The notes under the pieces were generated by a model. That model made no database searches. It saw nothing but the letters and a program-made list of their open reading frames with translations, and had not been told where the DNA came from. DNA of 64,000 nucleotides from Toxorhynchites rutilus septentrionalis (Eukaryota; Arthropoda; Insecta; Diptera; Culicidae), in NCBI RefSeq assembly GCF_029784135.1, contig NC_073746.1:107838661-107902660 (forward strand). The letters run 5' to 3'. Below are positions 1-11,218 of this stretch, piece by piece. The number at the start of each line of letters is the position of its first letter. Position 1 is the first letter of the stretch. Both the position numbers and the translations under genes were made by a program.

Positions 1-375
1 TCGGTAGGTGGCACCATCCCCGAGATCCTAGAGGGGGTTGGTTCAGGGCCACCGATCGAATTAGGACTACCTTTCCCTATAGGATGAGACTTATCTTTCA
101 CGAGAGAATGTGCGTCTCAATCTTATAGCGAATTCGTTTTTATTCAGTTCCAACCCCAGTGCCACACTAACTGCTGTCAAAATAATGACACTAACTGGCG
201 AAAATAATGATGGATATTCAGGTGGAATAAACATGATTTCAAAATCAAAATTATGAATGAAAATATACTTTAACGTATCGAATATTTATTTTATGTGATG
301 AATAAGAGTTTTTTTTCCGAAATTGTAACAATATATTGAACGAAAACTATGTCTGATGATGATTTTATATTATAA
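1..375. other. Unassigned edge sequence
   Basis: No open frame, splice structure or repeat family is recognised here. The first 60 bases are GC-richer than what follows and could be the 3' end of an element that continues left of the window, but nothing in the window confirms it. Confidence 0.3.
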
Positions 376-1000
376 CTAGCTGACCCGGCAAACTTCGTCC
401 CGCCCAAAATTTGTTGACCTTCAAACATTCACGTTTTCTTACTATGAGCAAGTTCATGGGTCCAATCGCAGAACTGTTCATTGATTGATCTTCTAATCGA
501 CCCCGTTAAATTTACCTTTTACTGTACAATTCCTACTATTTCTAACAAAACTCATCATTATAATATCAGATTATTTTCAGACACAATTCTCGTTCAAGAT
601 TGTTCAACCACTTGCAAATAACATGTTTCTCCGTTGCATGGAATAAATGTTTTATACAGAAAATATGATAGAACAAAAACAGCCCTAAATCGGACAATTC
701 CTTCCTCGAGTTCTACTCTTATCAACACATTCGGCGATAATTTTTATTGTTATAGATAGAAGAAGATATAGGAGTGCGTTTCATCACACTAAAATCCATT
801 TCCAGTTTCGAACAAAGATCAATTTCGCTAGCGCAAACCAGGGGATAGTTACTTCAAGCAAAAAAGTGGTATCGATTCGAGATTGCTTTTCAGCAGTGAT
901 CTTTTTTTACACTCTAAAAATCGAACCGACTTGCACTGACAACTGAATGATATTGTCAATTTGTGCGAGATGCCTCAAAACAGCTGGGAATAAATATTGT
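376..1000 (+). mobile_element. RTE-like repeat, head-end fragment
   Basis: Starts with CTAGCTGACCCGGCAAACTT, a head sequence that recurs in this window at 44262 and 54609. Downstream AT-rich segments are similar to blocks near 15140-15380, 35440-35600 and 52240-52470, and in reverse near 2380-2545, so this is a dispersed family. The matching 3'-tail type is seen at 6785-7349. The RTE/Proto2 assignment rests on the look of that tail. No coding sequence remains. Confidence 0.45.
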
Positions 1001-1007
1001 TTATATA

Positions 1008-1233
1008 CAGTAAGTTACATTTAATGCGACGTTTAGATTATTGAACAGACACGTTTAATTGGACATTTTTGTAAACATCGAGTTCGGGGACCAAATTATG
1101 GCGCCACATTAAAGTTGCCACCAGACGTCGACACTGTACCACTCACATCGCCAATGTTAAATTACAGGCCAAAATCGCCTCCAAAGCGACACTGCGTGGT
1201 GCCTCGGCATGTCGTATTAAATTTAAATTACTG
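1008..1233. mobile_element. pogo/Tc1-type MITE, copy 1
   Basis: A 226-bp element. It begins CAGTAAGTTAC, ends with the near-inverse TAAATTACTG, and is flanked by TA on both sides, as expected for Tc1-mariner-pogo targets. The interior has recurring 'aattggacat' and 'gcctcggcatgtcg' blocks shared with the other four copies. It has no coding capacity. Confidence 0.75.
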
Positions 1234-1798
1234 TATTATGTTGTTATTTATGTCATAATGCATAATGTCATAAGCAATGAACAAAAATTTATTTTCCACT
1301 TGCAACAGTATTCACGATGATTGGATGGATGAATATACGACTCCTACATGCATCTAGTACGACTATCGTCATGCGTATATACGATTTACTACAGACAACC
1401 CAAAAACGAATGACGGAAAACGTTCTTGATAATAATGATAATTATCATAGATTCTTGTAAATACATGTACGTTTGGAATATTACGTTAAAAATTATTTTT
1501 AAGTCGGAATATTTCCGGTTTTAAGAAAAGTGAAAGTTAAAGTTGCTTTTTTTTATTTTTAACTTTTAAGAACGAAAGATTATCTGTTTGCCGGTCTTTT
1601 GAGTTCTGATAAACATAGTGACAAAAATAAATTAGTTCAACTTCGTCATTCAATTGCACTTAACTCAAAACTGTAGACATGAGATTATGAACTTGACAAA
1701 CCAAGCTGCCAAGTATGCCAACCCAGCAAACATTAAATCGTATAACTATCGTATATAGAGCATCGAATATTTGATATTTTGCGCCCAAATAGCATATA

Positions 1799-2056
1799 CA
1801 GTAAGTTACCTCTAATCCTCGACATACCGAGGCACTACTAAGTGTCGCATTAGAGATGATTGGCCTGTAATTGGACATTCACAATGATAGTGGTACAATG
1901 TCGACGTCTTGTGGCGACTTCTAATCTGGGGCCATACTTCGGGTACCAAACTCGATGTTCACAAAATATCCAATTAGAGATGGAAAAGTCCTATTATTTG
2001 TATCCCATTACAGGTCTGTCCAATTACCTCTAATTCGACATTTAGTTAACTTACTG
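1799..2056. mobile_element. pogo/Tc1-type MITE, copy 2
   Basis: A 258-bp member of the same family in the opposite internal orientation. It starts CAGTAAGTTAC, ends GTTAACTTACTG and has TA on each side. It carries the same internal blocks, here 'cgacataccgaggcac' near the left end. Confidence 0.75.
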
Positions 2057-2926
2057 TACATGCAAGGTTATTAGGCAATACCAAATAACATAATAAGTCT
2101 GTTGTCATACGAATATACATCACTGCCATAAAAAATGGCGGAAAATATTAAAGTAAAATGTTCGGCCCGGGGAATCATCATTTTTTGTATGTATATAGAA
2201 CCTTTATAAACATTATGTTTGTACAAATAGGAATTAATCAATTGACTTTCAGGTATACAAATGTTTATTATGAGTGGGGCGCTTATAAAATTGCTCCGAT
2301 GGGATTTGAACTCCGGTTGTTTGGATTATCAAGCCGCAGCTATCTCGTACGGCTATCTGAAATATGATTCTAGGGCAATTAAAGTTCTTACATATGATAC
2401 GAAAGAGTTGCACTTGGATACTTCATTCCTGATTGTATATTGTGCTTTAGTGGAAATATCGCAAAATTTATATAGAAATGGTTAAATAAAGTTCAGTACT
2501 ACATGTTTCAAGTAATCAAATTACATGAAGTAAAAAATTTCATTCATATTTTAACAATTTAAAACTGCTTTCGGGCCTGCCCAGCAAACATGAAATCGTA
2601 AAAAAAAAATTCGAGGGGTTGTATCAGAGACACGACCGTATAGAACGTAGGACTACGCAATCTTTTTGACGTAGGACTACGTCTAACCGGAAGATATAGG
2701 GGGTGAAATGAAAATCTAGGCACTGAACAAGTAGGAAAAAATGCAAGATTTGGAACGCTTATAACTCGAGCATTCCTCAAAAGATCGCAAAGGTTTTTGC
2801 ATCAATTGATATGAAATATATCTACGTCTCTATTATAACGAATAACATTTCATTTTTCTTGAGATAAATAATTGAATAATTGTGAAATATCAAGCATTGT
2901 CCAAATGCACTATGTGCCCATTTTTG

Positions 2927-3093
2927 ATTGGTCCATTTTATGCTCCTCAAATCGTATCGACCAAAACGGGCAACCAGAGCAGCAGCGAAATAGAATGAAG
3001 CACGATTGGAAAGGAAAAAGAAAAAATATGAACGAAGCATTGGTCGCAGTCTCACACATGCGTAATTCTCGAGCCAGCCAGTCAGCTTAAAAA
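2927..3093 (+). promoter_or_regulatory. Histone H2A-type promoter inside element A
   Basis: Three inverted CCAAT boxes (ATTGG at 2927, 3005 and 3039) precede a TTAAAAA TATA-like box at 3087-3093 and a short leader to the H2A-like ATG at 3253. Clustered CCAAT boxes are typical of insect H2A/H2B promoters. The same arrangement recurs in element B near 9660-9830. Whether it is active is not known. Confidence 0.55.
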
Positions 3094-3117
3094 TCCCCGC
3101 TCCGCTGCCGTAACGAT

Positions 3118-3174
3118 AGAGACGAATGAACTCTCAGAGTTTAAAGTCTCTCTAATTCATTACCGATTACCGAC
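3118..3174. repeat. 57-bp insertion in the H2A leader with 9-bp direct repeats
   Basis: Element B reads straight through CGTAACGAT, while element A has CGTAACGAT at 3109-3117 and again at 3175-3183 with 57 bp between. The insert resembles sequence near 4810-4850 (gaatga-tctc-gagttt blocks). It looks like a target-site-duplicating micro-insertion, or a deletion derivative of one. Confidence 0.6.
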
Positions 3175-3252
3175 CGTAACGATCATTTGCATTCAAACCG
3201 TACACCACATCGTTTCGCACCACACCACATCAAAAAACCAACACAAGCAGCC

Positions 3253-3450
3253 ATGTCTGGACATGGAAAAGGAGGAAGAGTGAAGAGAAAGACAAAATCC
3301 CGCTCGAACCGTGCTGGTCTGGAGTTCCCCGCAAAAGTAGCTAGGCCAAGCGCGTTAGTACCAGTGCACCAGTCCACCTAGCCGGCGTTATAGAGTTTCG
3401 GCCGCCGGAGTGCTCGAGTTGGTTTGCAAAGCTGTTGAGAACAATGAGAA
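3253..3450 (+). pseudogene. Histone H2A pseudogene, copy 1
   Basis: H2A is a core nucleosome histone. The frame opens MSGHGKGGRVKRKTKSRSNR with the H2A N-terminal tail, and later H2A-like nucleotide blocks are recognisable up to the region encoding N-A-A-R-D-N-K-K-T. About 25 bp after the Gly-Leu-x-Phe-Pro codons are missing, which shifts the frame and gives a stop near 3379. Sequence after about 3450 is not H2A. It cannot make a histone. It shares the 25-bp deletion with copy 2 but not with copy 3, so copies 1 and 2 share a later ancestor. Confidence 0.85.
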
Positions 3451-3587
3451 CATACCACATTCGGTTCGGTGGCAACAACTAGTTTCAGCGAGTGGCAAAC
3501 GCAATCGCAAAACGGCAGCAGGTAGAAGGAGGAAAAAGTTTGTTTATACAGACTGCTTTGGTGGCAAAACCAGCCACCGTAAAACAA

Positions 3588-3603
3588 GGCGCTTTTCAGG
3601 GCC
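3588..3603 (+). promoter_or_regulatory. Histone 3' stem-loop (element A, first)
   Basis: GGCGCTTTTCAGGGCC fits the metazoan replication-dependent histone stem-loop (six-base stem, TTTC loop) with one stem mismatch. A purine-rich AAAGAAGAG lies 12-20 bp downstream, where a histone downstream element would be. It follows the H2A remnant by about 140 bp. Confidence 0.8.
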
Positions 3604-4361
3604 ATTAAACCATTCAAAGAAGAGTTATTAAAAGTTATTCACATATAATATGAACTGAATTATTTTGTTTATGCTTGTTTTTGAACTTATTGGTGGCTGG
3701 GGTCTTTTAAATTGATCATTCAGTTTTCACAAACCCATACATGGTTTCCGAATTAAAAGTGGCTTCAAATTGTATGCAGGATGGCATTAACGAATTTTCT
3801 CGGTAGCAAGAACTGCTTTCTTTGGTTGATAACTGATGTTGAAAATTGACTGACGTTACATCCGCATTGTATAGAAAAATAACTAAGGAGCAACATGATG
3901 AGCTATGTATTTCCTGCTGCTCTGTTCTTATTTTAAAGGACTTTAATCCGAAGGTCATAAGTCCCTGTATTTACTGTTGGTTTTTCAGAACGCTTATAGC
4001 TCGTTTATTTCTCGATAGATCGTAGAGTTCGTCTCCAAAACCTCAGTTCTTTTTCATTTTTATTTACTTTGTTTGCGGAGATACAAATCTTACAATTCAT
4101 TCGTCTCCGAAACCACAGTTTAGGGTACGGTAATGTGCTCAATATTGAAATATATGATAGTGAATGAGCTGATGACCACCTATGCATTCCCTATAACAGC
4201 CATCATTTTGATTGTACGATATGTGCATACGCCAAAAGATGCCCGTTGTTGAACATTTAATAAGTACAAAGCCTTCAGAAAAAAAATCAAGAAATCAACT
4301 ATAAGACAGTGAGAAAAAAAATGAGAAAGTTTGTGAAAAAACGCAAAAACACAACACCAAA

Positions 4362-4377
4362 GGTTCTTTTCAGAACT
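4362..4377 (+). promoter_or_regulatory. Histone 3' stem-loop (element A, second)
   Basis: GGTTCTTTTCAGAACT, with AAAGAG about 18 bp downstream. The stem is perfect except for its last pair. The same signal, with a perfect stem, sits at 11683-11698 in element B in the same flanking sequence, about 180 bp from the right end. Confidence 0.75.
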
Positions 4378-4553
4378 CCTAACATGTTCATAAAGAGTAA
4401 ACAGTAAACTAATCCATGTTTCAGGTAAATAGGTAGGTATCCACGTAGGAAAAGAAAATAAAACAATATATTTAAAATATATATTTAGAAAAAGCTGTCC
4501 CCTTTGTATAGTCCTACGTCACTCCGCTTATGTCCCCGACATAACCCACCCAT

Positions 4554-5584
4554 CTTTTTTCTTTTGAAATTTGATGGTTTATCATTTGGAATATTATTTG
4601 CGAATACGTCGAAATAACTCTTTAGTAAAAAGTTCCGGGGACCCTGAAAATGTTTAATGGCTTGCGTAGTTTTGTAGACTCATTTCGAGAAGCAACGATC
4701 ATTTTTTGCCCTTGCGAGAACAATACGCTATGGTCATATGTCGCAATTCGTTTCTTTATATCAATGCACGCATTGCACTGAATATTAACGAGAAGCATCT
4801 TCCGTGCATCGCCATCGAAGACGAATGATCTCTCTGAGTTTCAAGTGTCTATAATTCAAAAGAAGAAGAAGAAGAAGTGCATCGCCATTCAACAAGCATC
4901 AAACACGCGTCTAACAGATGCATACAGTTGCAGTGCTAAAAATGAAACATCGCAAGAATGACCGTTTATGAAAAATCGTTTCTCGACTCTCGGTCGATAC
5001 CGTCAACAAAGTTTCTAAGTTCTATGTTTTGCGCAATGAAAACAAGCTACACACAAAAAAACCAAACACTGATGGTTAGAAGCGACCTAAAATCATTTGT
5101 ACTCTTCTCTTTTTTCGCCTGCTTTGCCATGCTTCGGATGGCTGTGTTAATTGCAATGCCAGATGCACTTCAAGTGAAATATTCACTAGCGTTCACAGCT
5201 CGAAGGGATACATTAAACACAAAACGAGCAGAATAAGCGACCTTTGTTGTTTCGGGCTCAGAAATATTCTGAAAATTTTCCTCAGAGGAGATGCAATACT
5301 TATACGCTAGCGACAGCTTACATACTATGCAAGGGTGGAGTTTACTTCGCATTTTTTTTCTTTTCGCTATCCCCCTTCGTTGTTTCTGGTCTAGCGGCTG
5401 CATAAGCTACCAGTTATTGACAGCTCTGTTCGGGAAAGCACACAAATGGACAGAACAAATGTATGGAAAAATGGGAATGCTTCCATTTTTATCAATTTAA
5501 ACCATATACAGACTATGGGATTGTAATGTATAGCATATCAAACAAAAAAATCTTAGAAAAATTTTGGTATACAAAACGTTTAAA
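4554..5584. other. Repeat-rich sequence without a gene
   Basis: Open frames here are short and show no family features. The segment near 4815-4860 resembles the 57-bp insert of element A, followed by a short AAG microsatellite at 4861-4878. It is probably decayed interior of the same repeat superfamily. Confidence 0.35.
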
Positions 5585-5695
5585 TCCGTTCGTAGAAAAA
5601 ATAGTTATTAACGTTAACTTTATTTCATAAAAAGTGACCTGTTTTCTGATTTGGCACCCATAATGTAAGACGTAGTCCTACGTCAAAAATCTAAA
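5585..5695 (-). repeat. Left end of the ACGTAGGACTACG family, reversed
   Basis: Read on the minus strand, this has TTTGACGTAGGACTACGTCT, then a block similar to 45990-46090 (accaaatcagaaaacagg, then ataaagttaac). It is a solitary terminus of the family that includes elements A and B. Confidence 0.6.
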
Positions 5696-5701
5696 ATTGG
5701 A

Positions 5702-5858
5702 GGCGATATACATACATCTAAGACACATTACTTGTATGATGTGTATAACTGACATATGCATATGAAATTGGAGGCCATATACATATATATGGGGTATATG
5801 ATGTAATATAAACGATAATTATACGATTTATTATTTTCTAGGATGTATGTATATCGCC
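5702..5858. mobile_element. Short inverted-repeat element
   Basis: GGCGATATACATACATC at 5702 and its exact inverse at 5842-5858 bound 157 bp of AT-rich sequence. A direct repeat (aaattggaggc/ccatatac) lies at 5693 and 5766. No clear target duplication was found. Confidence 0.45.
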
Positions 5859-6592
5859 TTCACGTTTGCATGTATGGGCTGGCTAGGCGCATCATATACA
5901 TGCAATTTATATTAATCATACTTGTATGTTTGTGAATATAATCCTCAAAATAAAATAATTACACTAAACCTTCAATTCAAATAACTTATGCAGTTACCAA
6001 ATCACGCAATAAACATCAAGAATTGCTGGGAATCTCTTATCAATATTTGTTCAAATTAAAAATGTGCTGAACTCCAGTTTTGGTGACAACTTTTATACAT
6101 TCAATTAAATCGTACGATAAATCATATATAAACATAAACATTCCCACCTTTCATCCTTCATTAAACACCTCGTAGTAGAAATCTGTCAGTATGCATACAC
6201 TCTCCTACGAAACATAGTGGAAAAAAATATATTCGTCGATGTAAACAAGCGGTGAAAAAGAAGACACTTTTCGACGAGTGATTTGTATGAAGTTCCACTG
6301 CCGTGCGCAAACATCAAATGGACTAACAGCACTTGTCACTATGTAATTGTAGCACATATGAGAATTTAATTTTTCGAATTTTCCTTTTTTCCTTCCGAGT
6401 TTTCCGAAAATTTTCAATTGTCATGTTTTATTGACACAATGATAGATATCTTTCATTATCTTCTCCTACTCTTTAAACATATTCGCTGAACTAAATGTTA
6501 GTTAGTTTTTTTCATATTTATTCTTTCTATTTTGATTCACTGCTTCGTTTTTTCTTCTTTTTGTTTTTTTCTGGTATGGGACGTTTCATATA

Positions 6593-6765
6593 GCACATGG
6601 ACACTGACAGATTTCAGGTAATTTGATTTCTTTATAACTACATTGTGTCAGCCAGACCACTGTCGGCCGAATCATGTCCACACTCACCTGCGGGAGCTGT
6701 TGGTAGAGGACCGATAAGCAACTGTCGGTCATGTGCTTCAAGGCAGGAATCTCCCTAATTCCTCA
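6593..6765 (-). other. Possible exon-like fragment, unidentified
   Basis: On the minus strand an open frame encodes IPALKHMTDSCLSVLYQQLP and is followed by CAG|GTGAGT, a good splice donor. The frame also stays open past the donor. The codon content is richer than in the surrounding repeats, but the product is not recognised, and a chance frame inside a transposon is equally possible. Confidence 0.15.
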
Positions 6766-6784
6766 CTACTGGTGTCAAACCACC

Positions 6785-7349
6785 ACCTTAGAAATGTTTC
6801 TTGCCCCCTAAAATCTCCACATGTCAAATTTAGTTCATTTTGCTTGATTAGTTCTTGAATTATGCAGAAATTCATTTGTATGGCAGTACCCCCCCCCCCT
6901 CAGAGAGAGGGAAGGAATGTCTATTCACCATGGAAACAATTCGTGTCCCCTAAAACATTCGCATGACGAATTCGACTCCATTTGCTTGATCAGTTTCCGA
7001 ATTATGTAGAAATTCGAGTTTCATTTGTATGGCAGCCCCCCCTTAGAGAGGGGGGTGGAGAGTCTAACCACCATAGAATCATTTATTGCACCCTAAAACC
7101 TCATTATGCCTAATTTGGTTTCATTTGCATCATTAATTCTCGAGTAATGCAGAAATTTGTGTTCAATTTGTATGGCAGCCCCCCCTTAGAGAGGGGGGAG
7201 GGGTCTCAAACTATCACGAAAACCTTCCCGGCCCCAAAAACCCCTACATACCAATTTTTATGTTGATCGGTTCAGTAGTTTCCGAGTCCATAAGAATCAG
7301 ACAGACAGACAGACAGACAGAAATCCATTTATATATTATATATAGATAG
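6785..7349 (+). mobile_element. RTE-like repeat, 3' tail with three tandem modules
   Basis: Three diverged modules of about 125 bp each contain a 'cccctaaaa...tttgcttgat...atgcagaaatt...tttgtatggcag' core followed by a C-run and 'ttagagagggg'. They lead to 'gttgatcggttcagtagtttccgag', a (CAGA)n stretch and a TATATATAGAT-like end. That ending is characteristic of RTE-type insect non-LTR repeats. The head sequence at 376 could belong to the same original insertion. Confidence 0.6.
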
Positions 7350-7739
7350 TAATTATTTGTGGAACAAACAGTAATGCATCGACAAATGAGTAAGTGACTG
7401 TCACGACTACATGTGTTAGGTAATCAAATAATATGAAGCAGAAATTTTCATTCAAACTTTTATATTTTTACACTGCACTTGGCCTTCCTGATCTGATAGA
7501 GAATAATTCACCTCCCAAGCATCAATATCGCCACCGGACGTCGACACTGTACATTTGTTATCGCAAATATAACCAAATCAGACTATATAACGCACACCAA
7601 CAAACCACCGCATTCGTGAAACTGAAAACGTTTTTTTATTACAGAGTCAGTTTGGCACTTTTAAAAACGTTTTAAAAACGAATTCTCTAATATATTCGTT
7701 CTTCGATTCGAATTATTTGCTCCTTGAACTAGAAGCACC

Positions 7740-8590
7740 CAATGTGTTTTCTACGTAGTTCTCGAAACATTCGAAATGTCAACTAAAGAAGCTTGGTATC
7801 GTAGAAATTGTTCATTGATCTGAGATTGGTATATTCTGGAGATTCCAATGACTTTTCTAAAAAACACGTATTTGATATGAATATCATTTGTTCCCTGAGA
7901 CGAAATACCATTAAAAGTGCCACCGCAGACCTGTAGCAGAATTAATCCATCAGCCATCCACAGCATTTTTTTTGTGTCTCTCTATTGCACTCACTCCCGG
8001 TGCTGTCCGTGTCCTTGTCAGAGGCCGGATCCTGTCGCTTTGACGATTTCCAATTTTTTCCTGTCGCTGATGCGAGAGAAAAACAGAGAGCGTGTTGTAG
8101 CGCTCGATGTGTCCCGTTTTCTGGATGTCCGATATTCGAAGGGTGGAAGAACAAAAAAAATATCGCCGGGATATGTCCACCAACTCTCGTTGCAAATTGT
8201 TGGGTTTGGGGGAAAATGGTGCCACAGCCACACCACGGCTGCTGCTGCTACTGCTGCTGAAGCTGTGTTTTAATAAAAATTCTATCACTGCCTACCTTCG
8301 CTCCACACGCGGGGATAGCGTTTCTTCACGGGGTGAGACTTTCGGAGGGAACCATCGCAATTGGAATTGCGCGCGCTTGTTGATTGTATTCTTTTTTCTC
8401 TCCGCATCGGTTTGGAGTGCTGGATATCCGCTGATATGTGGGTTCACATCGATTGTTCCCGAAAATGGTTTCAAAAAATATTGTATGTTATATCAATTAA
8501 AACTTAACTTGTTTGAAGGTTCCCTTGTTCTCCAAATGACAGAAAGTCAATTTAACATTCCGATACTCTGTATCAATGTCCATTTGTAGG
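7740..8590. other. GC-richer, apparently low-copy region without a confirmed gene
   Basis: Several overlapping open frames exist on both strands, but none has family features. On the minus strand GAGCGAAG|GTAGGC near 8296-8310 would make an acceptable splice donor, so an untranslated or alternative first exon is possible. A CTG/CAG-rich run lies at 8236-8262. No product is proposed. Confidence 0.25.
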
Positions 8591-8699
8591 ATTTTCCTAA
8601 AGATCACTCCAACTTTCAATGCAGTTTTCGTTACTATGCGTAACTGGCACAGTTGAACTGAACTGCTCGCCAGGTACAGAAAGACAAACCTTCGTCGAA

Positions 8700-9013
8700 T
8701 TGTGACTGCTGACTTCCTCATTAGATGATCGTGCGAACGAGCGTCCAAAAAACGGATCGGTCGAATTGCACTAAGAACTGCTGCCCCATCCACCAGTATT
8801 CTCCAGATTTGGCCCCATGTGACATTTTTCGTTTCCAAACATGAAAAAATCACTCGCCGGGCAGAAATTTGAGTCGAATGAGGTGGTCATCGCCGCTACG
8901 AAGGCTTACTTTGCAGACCTCGAGATCACGTATTTTTTAGATGGACTTAAGAAGTTGGAGCATCGCTGGGTCAAGTCTGGGTCGAGCTAAAAGAAGACTA
9001 CGTAGAGAAATAA
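8700..9013 (+). pseudogene. mariner transposase C-terminal remnant
   Basis: The original enzyme cuts and pastes mariner DNA. Fragments in shifting frames match the mariner catalytic C-terminus: a Ser-Pro-Asp-Leu-Ala-Pro motif near 8795-8815, then MKKSLAGQKFESNEVVIAAT at about 8840-8900, and further codons for YFADLE, GLKKLEHRW and DYVEK, with the stop at 9011-9013. Frameshifts and an in-frame TAA before the last block make it dead. No inverted repeats were recognised on either side. Confidence 0.8.
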
Positions 9014-9921
9014 ATCGGCACTTTTACAAAAATTTTGTTTTTTTTTTTGTAGGCTAAGTACGGACTGCCCTCGTATCTAATAAGGCCGTCAACGTGGTTT
9101 GACATTTACTACAGGTGAGCTAGATTTTTTGTATCGTACACGAAAATAACTCACACATATAAAATAGCATGCAGTGTTGTGTTCAGAACCACTGACAATT
9201 TTGTGAATTTTGTTGATATAAACCCGTTTTTCTGTATGTTTTTTCACAAAATTGAACTCGGAGACAAAGTGAATTGAAATTCTGTTTAGAATTCCTCCCA
9301 AACTGCACGTTATTTACTAATACTAACGCGAGGACCTTTATAGCATACCTAATAACTGTCTAAGTTCGCATAAACCGTTCATTAATGGTGTAACTACTTT
9401 TTTGACGTAGGACTACGTCTAACCGGAAGATATAGGGGGTGAAATGGAAATCTAGGCACTGAACAAGTAGGAAAAAATGCAAGATTTGGAACGCTTATAA
9501 CTCGAGCATTTCTCAATAGATCGCAAAGGTTTTTGCATCAATTGATAGGAAATATGTCTACGCATCTATCATAACGAATAACATTTCATTTTTCTTGAGA
9601 TAAATAATTGAATAATTGTGAAATATCAAGCATTGTCAAAATGCACTATGTGCCCATTTTTGATTGGTCCATTTTGTGCTCCTCAAATCGTACCGACCAA
9701 AACGGGCAACCAGAGCAGCAGCGAAATAGAATGAAGCACGATTGGAAAGGAAAAAGAAAAAAATGAACGAAACATTGGTCGCAGTCTCACACATGCGTAA
9801 TTCTCGAGCCAGCCAGTCAGCTTAAAAATCCCCGCTCCGCTGCCGTAACGATCATTCTCATTCAAACCGTACACCACATCGGTTCGCATCACAACACATC
9901 AACAAACCAACCCAAGCAGCC

Positions 9922-10128
9922 ATGTCTGAACATGGTAAAGGAGGAAAAGTGAAGGGAAAGGCAAAATCCCGCTCGAACCGTGTTGATCTGGAGTTCCCCG
10001 CAAGGGTAGCTAGGCCGAGCGCGTTAGTACCAGTGCAGCAGTCCACCTAGCCGGCGTTATATAGTTTCGGCCGCCGAAATGATCGAGTTAGCTGGCAAAG
10101 CTGCTCGCGACAATAAGAAAACCCGCAT
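9922..10128 (+). pseudogene. Histone H2A pseudogene, copy 2
   Basis: Starts MSEHGKGGKVKGKAKSRSNR, closer to a functional H2A tail than copy 1. It has the same approximately 25-bp deletion after the Leu-x-Phe-Pro codons, which throws the frame. Out-of-frame H2A blocks continue to the codons for A-A-R-D-N-K-K-T-R-I near 10128, after which sequence of unknown origin follows. Confidence 0.85.
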
Positions 10129-10367
10129 TCGGAACAGACCACATTCGGTTCGGTGGACATCAAGACAACAATAGGTAGTTGCAGCGAGTGGCGAGTGGCA
10201 AACGCAATCGCAAAACGACAGCTGGTAGCAGAAGAAAAAAGTTTGTTCTTTATACAAACTGCTTTGGTGGCAAATCCAAAACAAGGCGGCATCGAGGGCG
10301 TTCGAAATGGTTTTTTTCAAAACCACGAGTACTAAGTTTTCTAAATTGGAACCATTCCATAAAACAA

Positions 10368-10383
10368 GGCGCTTTTCAGGGCC
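10368..10383 (+). promoter_or_regulatory. Histone 3' stem-loop (element B, first)
   Basis: Identical to the stem-loop at 3588 (GGCGCTTTTCAGGGCC), with AAAAAAGAG downstream in the place of the purine-rich element. Confidence 0.8.
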
Positions 10384-10574
10384 ATTAAACCTTCCAAAAA
10401 AGAGTTTAGGAAATACAGTTCAATGCTTTCTAAAACAATATCCAAAATAATAATAAAACACAAATTGATTTTTTCATAATTTGTTTGCCAGGGTATGATG
10501 GGTATGTGAATTTGGCAGTTGTTCTGAGCTTATTGATTTTCACCAATTCTTAAATTGCTTCTAGAGTGAAAGTA

Positions 10575-10801
10575 CAGTAATTTACACTTATCTCGACATT
10601 TAGCTAATTGGACGGACCTGTAATGCGACATATTTAGTTGGACATTTTTATAAACATAGAGTTCAGGGTCCAAATTATGACCCCACATTGAAAGTCGACA
10701 CTGTACCACTGTCATCGCAAATGTTCAATTACAGGTTAAAATTACCTCCAATCCGACACTGAGTTGTGGTAATGCGACGTGCCATTGAATGTAATTTACT
10801 G
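10575..10801. mobile_element. pogo/Tc1-type MITE, copy 3 (inside element B)
   Basis: A 227-bp copy bounded by CAGTAATTTACAC and GTAATTTACTG with TA on both sides. The sequence just right of it (10811-10920) is duplicated at 11548-11665, where only the last bases of the MITE remain (aatgtaatttactg). The second unit therefore descends from a version that had the MITE and lost most of it. Confidence 0.75.
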
Positions 10802-10810
10802 TACAATATG

Positions 10811-10920
10811 TCACAAGCTGGATGGGAAGAAATTTTCCAACTGTGAAAGCTGTGGCGAGTGGCAAATGCAATCGCTAAACAGAAAGGTTTAGCCGAACAA
10901 GATGGGGATGTCGAGTGATA
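10811..10920 (+). repeat. Direct repeat unit inside element B (partner 11548-11665)
   Basis: Both copies start tcacaagctggatgggaaga and run through 'gaaagctgtggcgagtggcaaa' to 'atcgagtgataacaaaa' or its variant. The pair suggests an internal duplication of the histone 3' region. Confidence 0.7.
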
Positions 10921-10958
10921 ACAAAACAATAAACTCTTTAGATTGAAGATAATTTTGT

Positions 10959-10974
10959 GATCCTGAAAAGGACC
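10959..10974 (-). promoter_or_regulatory. Histone-type stem-loop on the minus strand
   Basis: Read on the minus strand this is GGTCCTTTTCAGGATC, with one G-T type pair in the stem, and AAAGAGTT about 20 bp downstream. It faces away from H2A copy 3 and toward copy 2, so an inverted histone 3' end is embedded between the two H2A units. Confidence 0.6.
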
Positions 10975-11136
10975 CTTTTTAGCCTGCATGTGAATCCAAC
11001 GAGCGAACAAATCGTAATGAATGTATTTTTTTTTTCCATCGCTCCCTTTTAACGCTCATTCGTTCGTCTCGTTGGACTCGCCCCTCTGGCTGAGTCTGCC
11101 GATTTGTCTCTATCCTGTGAGTGTGTACCGCTAGAG

Positions 11137-11143
11137 TATAAAA
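11137..11143 (+). promoter_or_regulatory. TATA box upstream of H2A copy 3
   Basis: TATAAAA sits in GAGTATAAAACACGCGG about 75 bp before the H2A-like frame. This promoter differs from the CCAAT-type promoters of copies 1 and 2, so copy 3 appears to carry a separate histone-type promoter. Confidence 0.5.
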
Positions 11144-11218
11144 CACGCGGACCCCAAAAAATATCTTATTTTCTTTTAAACCGTAAACCCGTGTGGTTGT
11201 ACGGCATCGGCATCGTGG

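Larger units (their letters stand above)
2611..4553 (+). mobile_element. H2A-bearing TIR element A
   Basis: The left end contains GGGGTTGTATCAGAGACACG followed by two copies of the near-palindrome ACGTAGGACTACG. The right end has TAGTCCTACGTCA followed by a diverged inverse of the outer end (GTCCCCGACATAACCC). Between them lie a histone-type promoter, a broken H2A reading frame and two histone 3' stem-loops. Element B (9401-11880) has the same order of parts and nearly the same right-hand 200 bp. No transposase is present, so the element is non-autonomous. The superfamily is unknown because no target duplication could be set. Outer limits are approximate. Confidence 0.7.

Noticed and set aside
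7917..8589. Overlapping open frames on both strands, up to 160 codons
   Set aside because: No domain, no consistent codon preference, no start or splice context. Higher GC explains the lack of stops.
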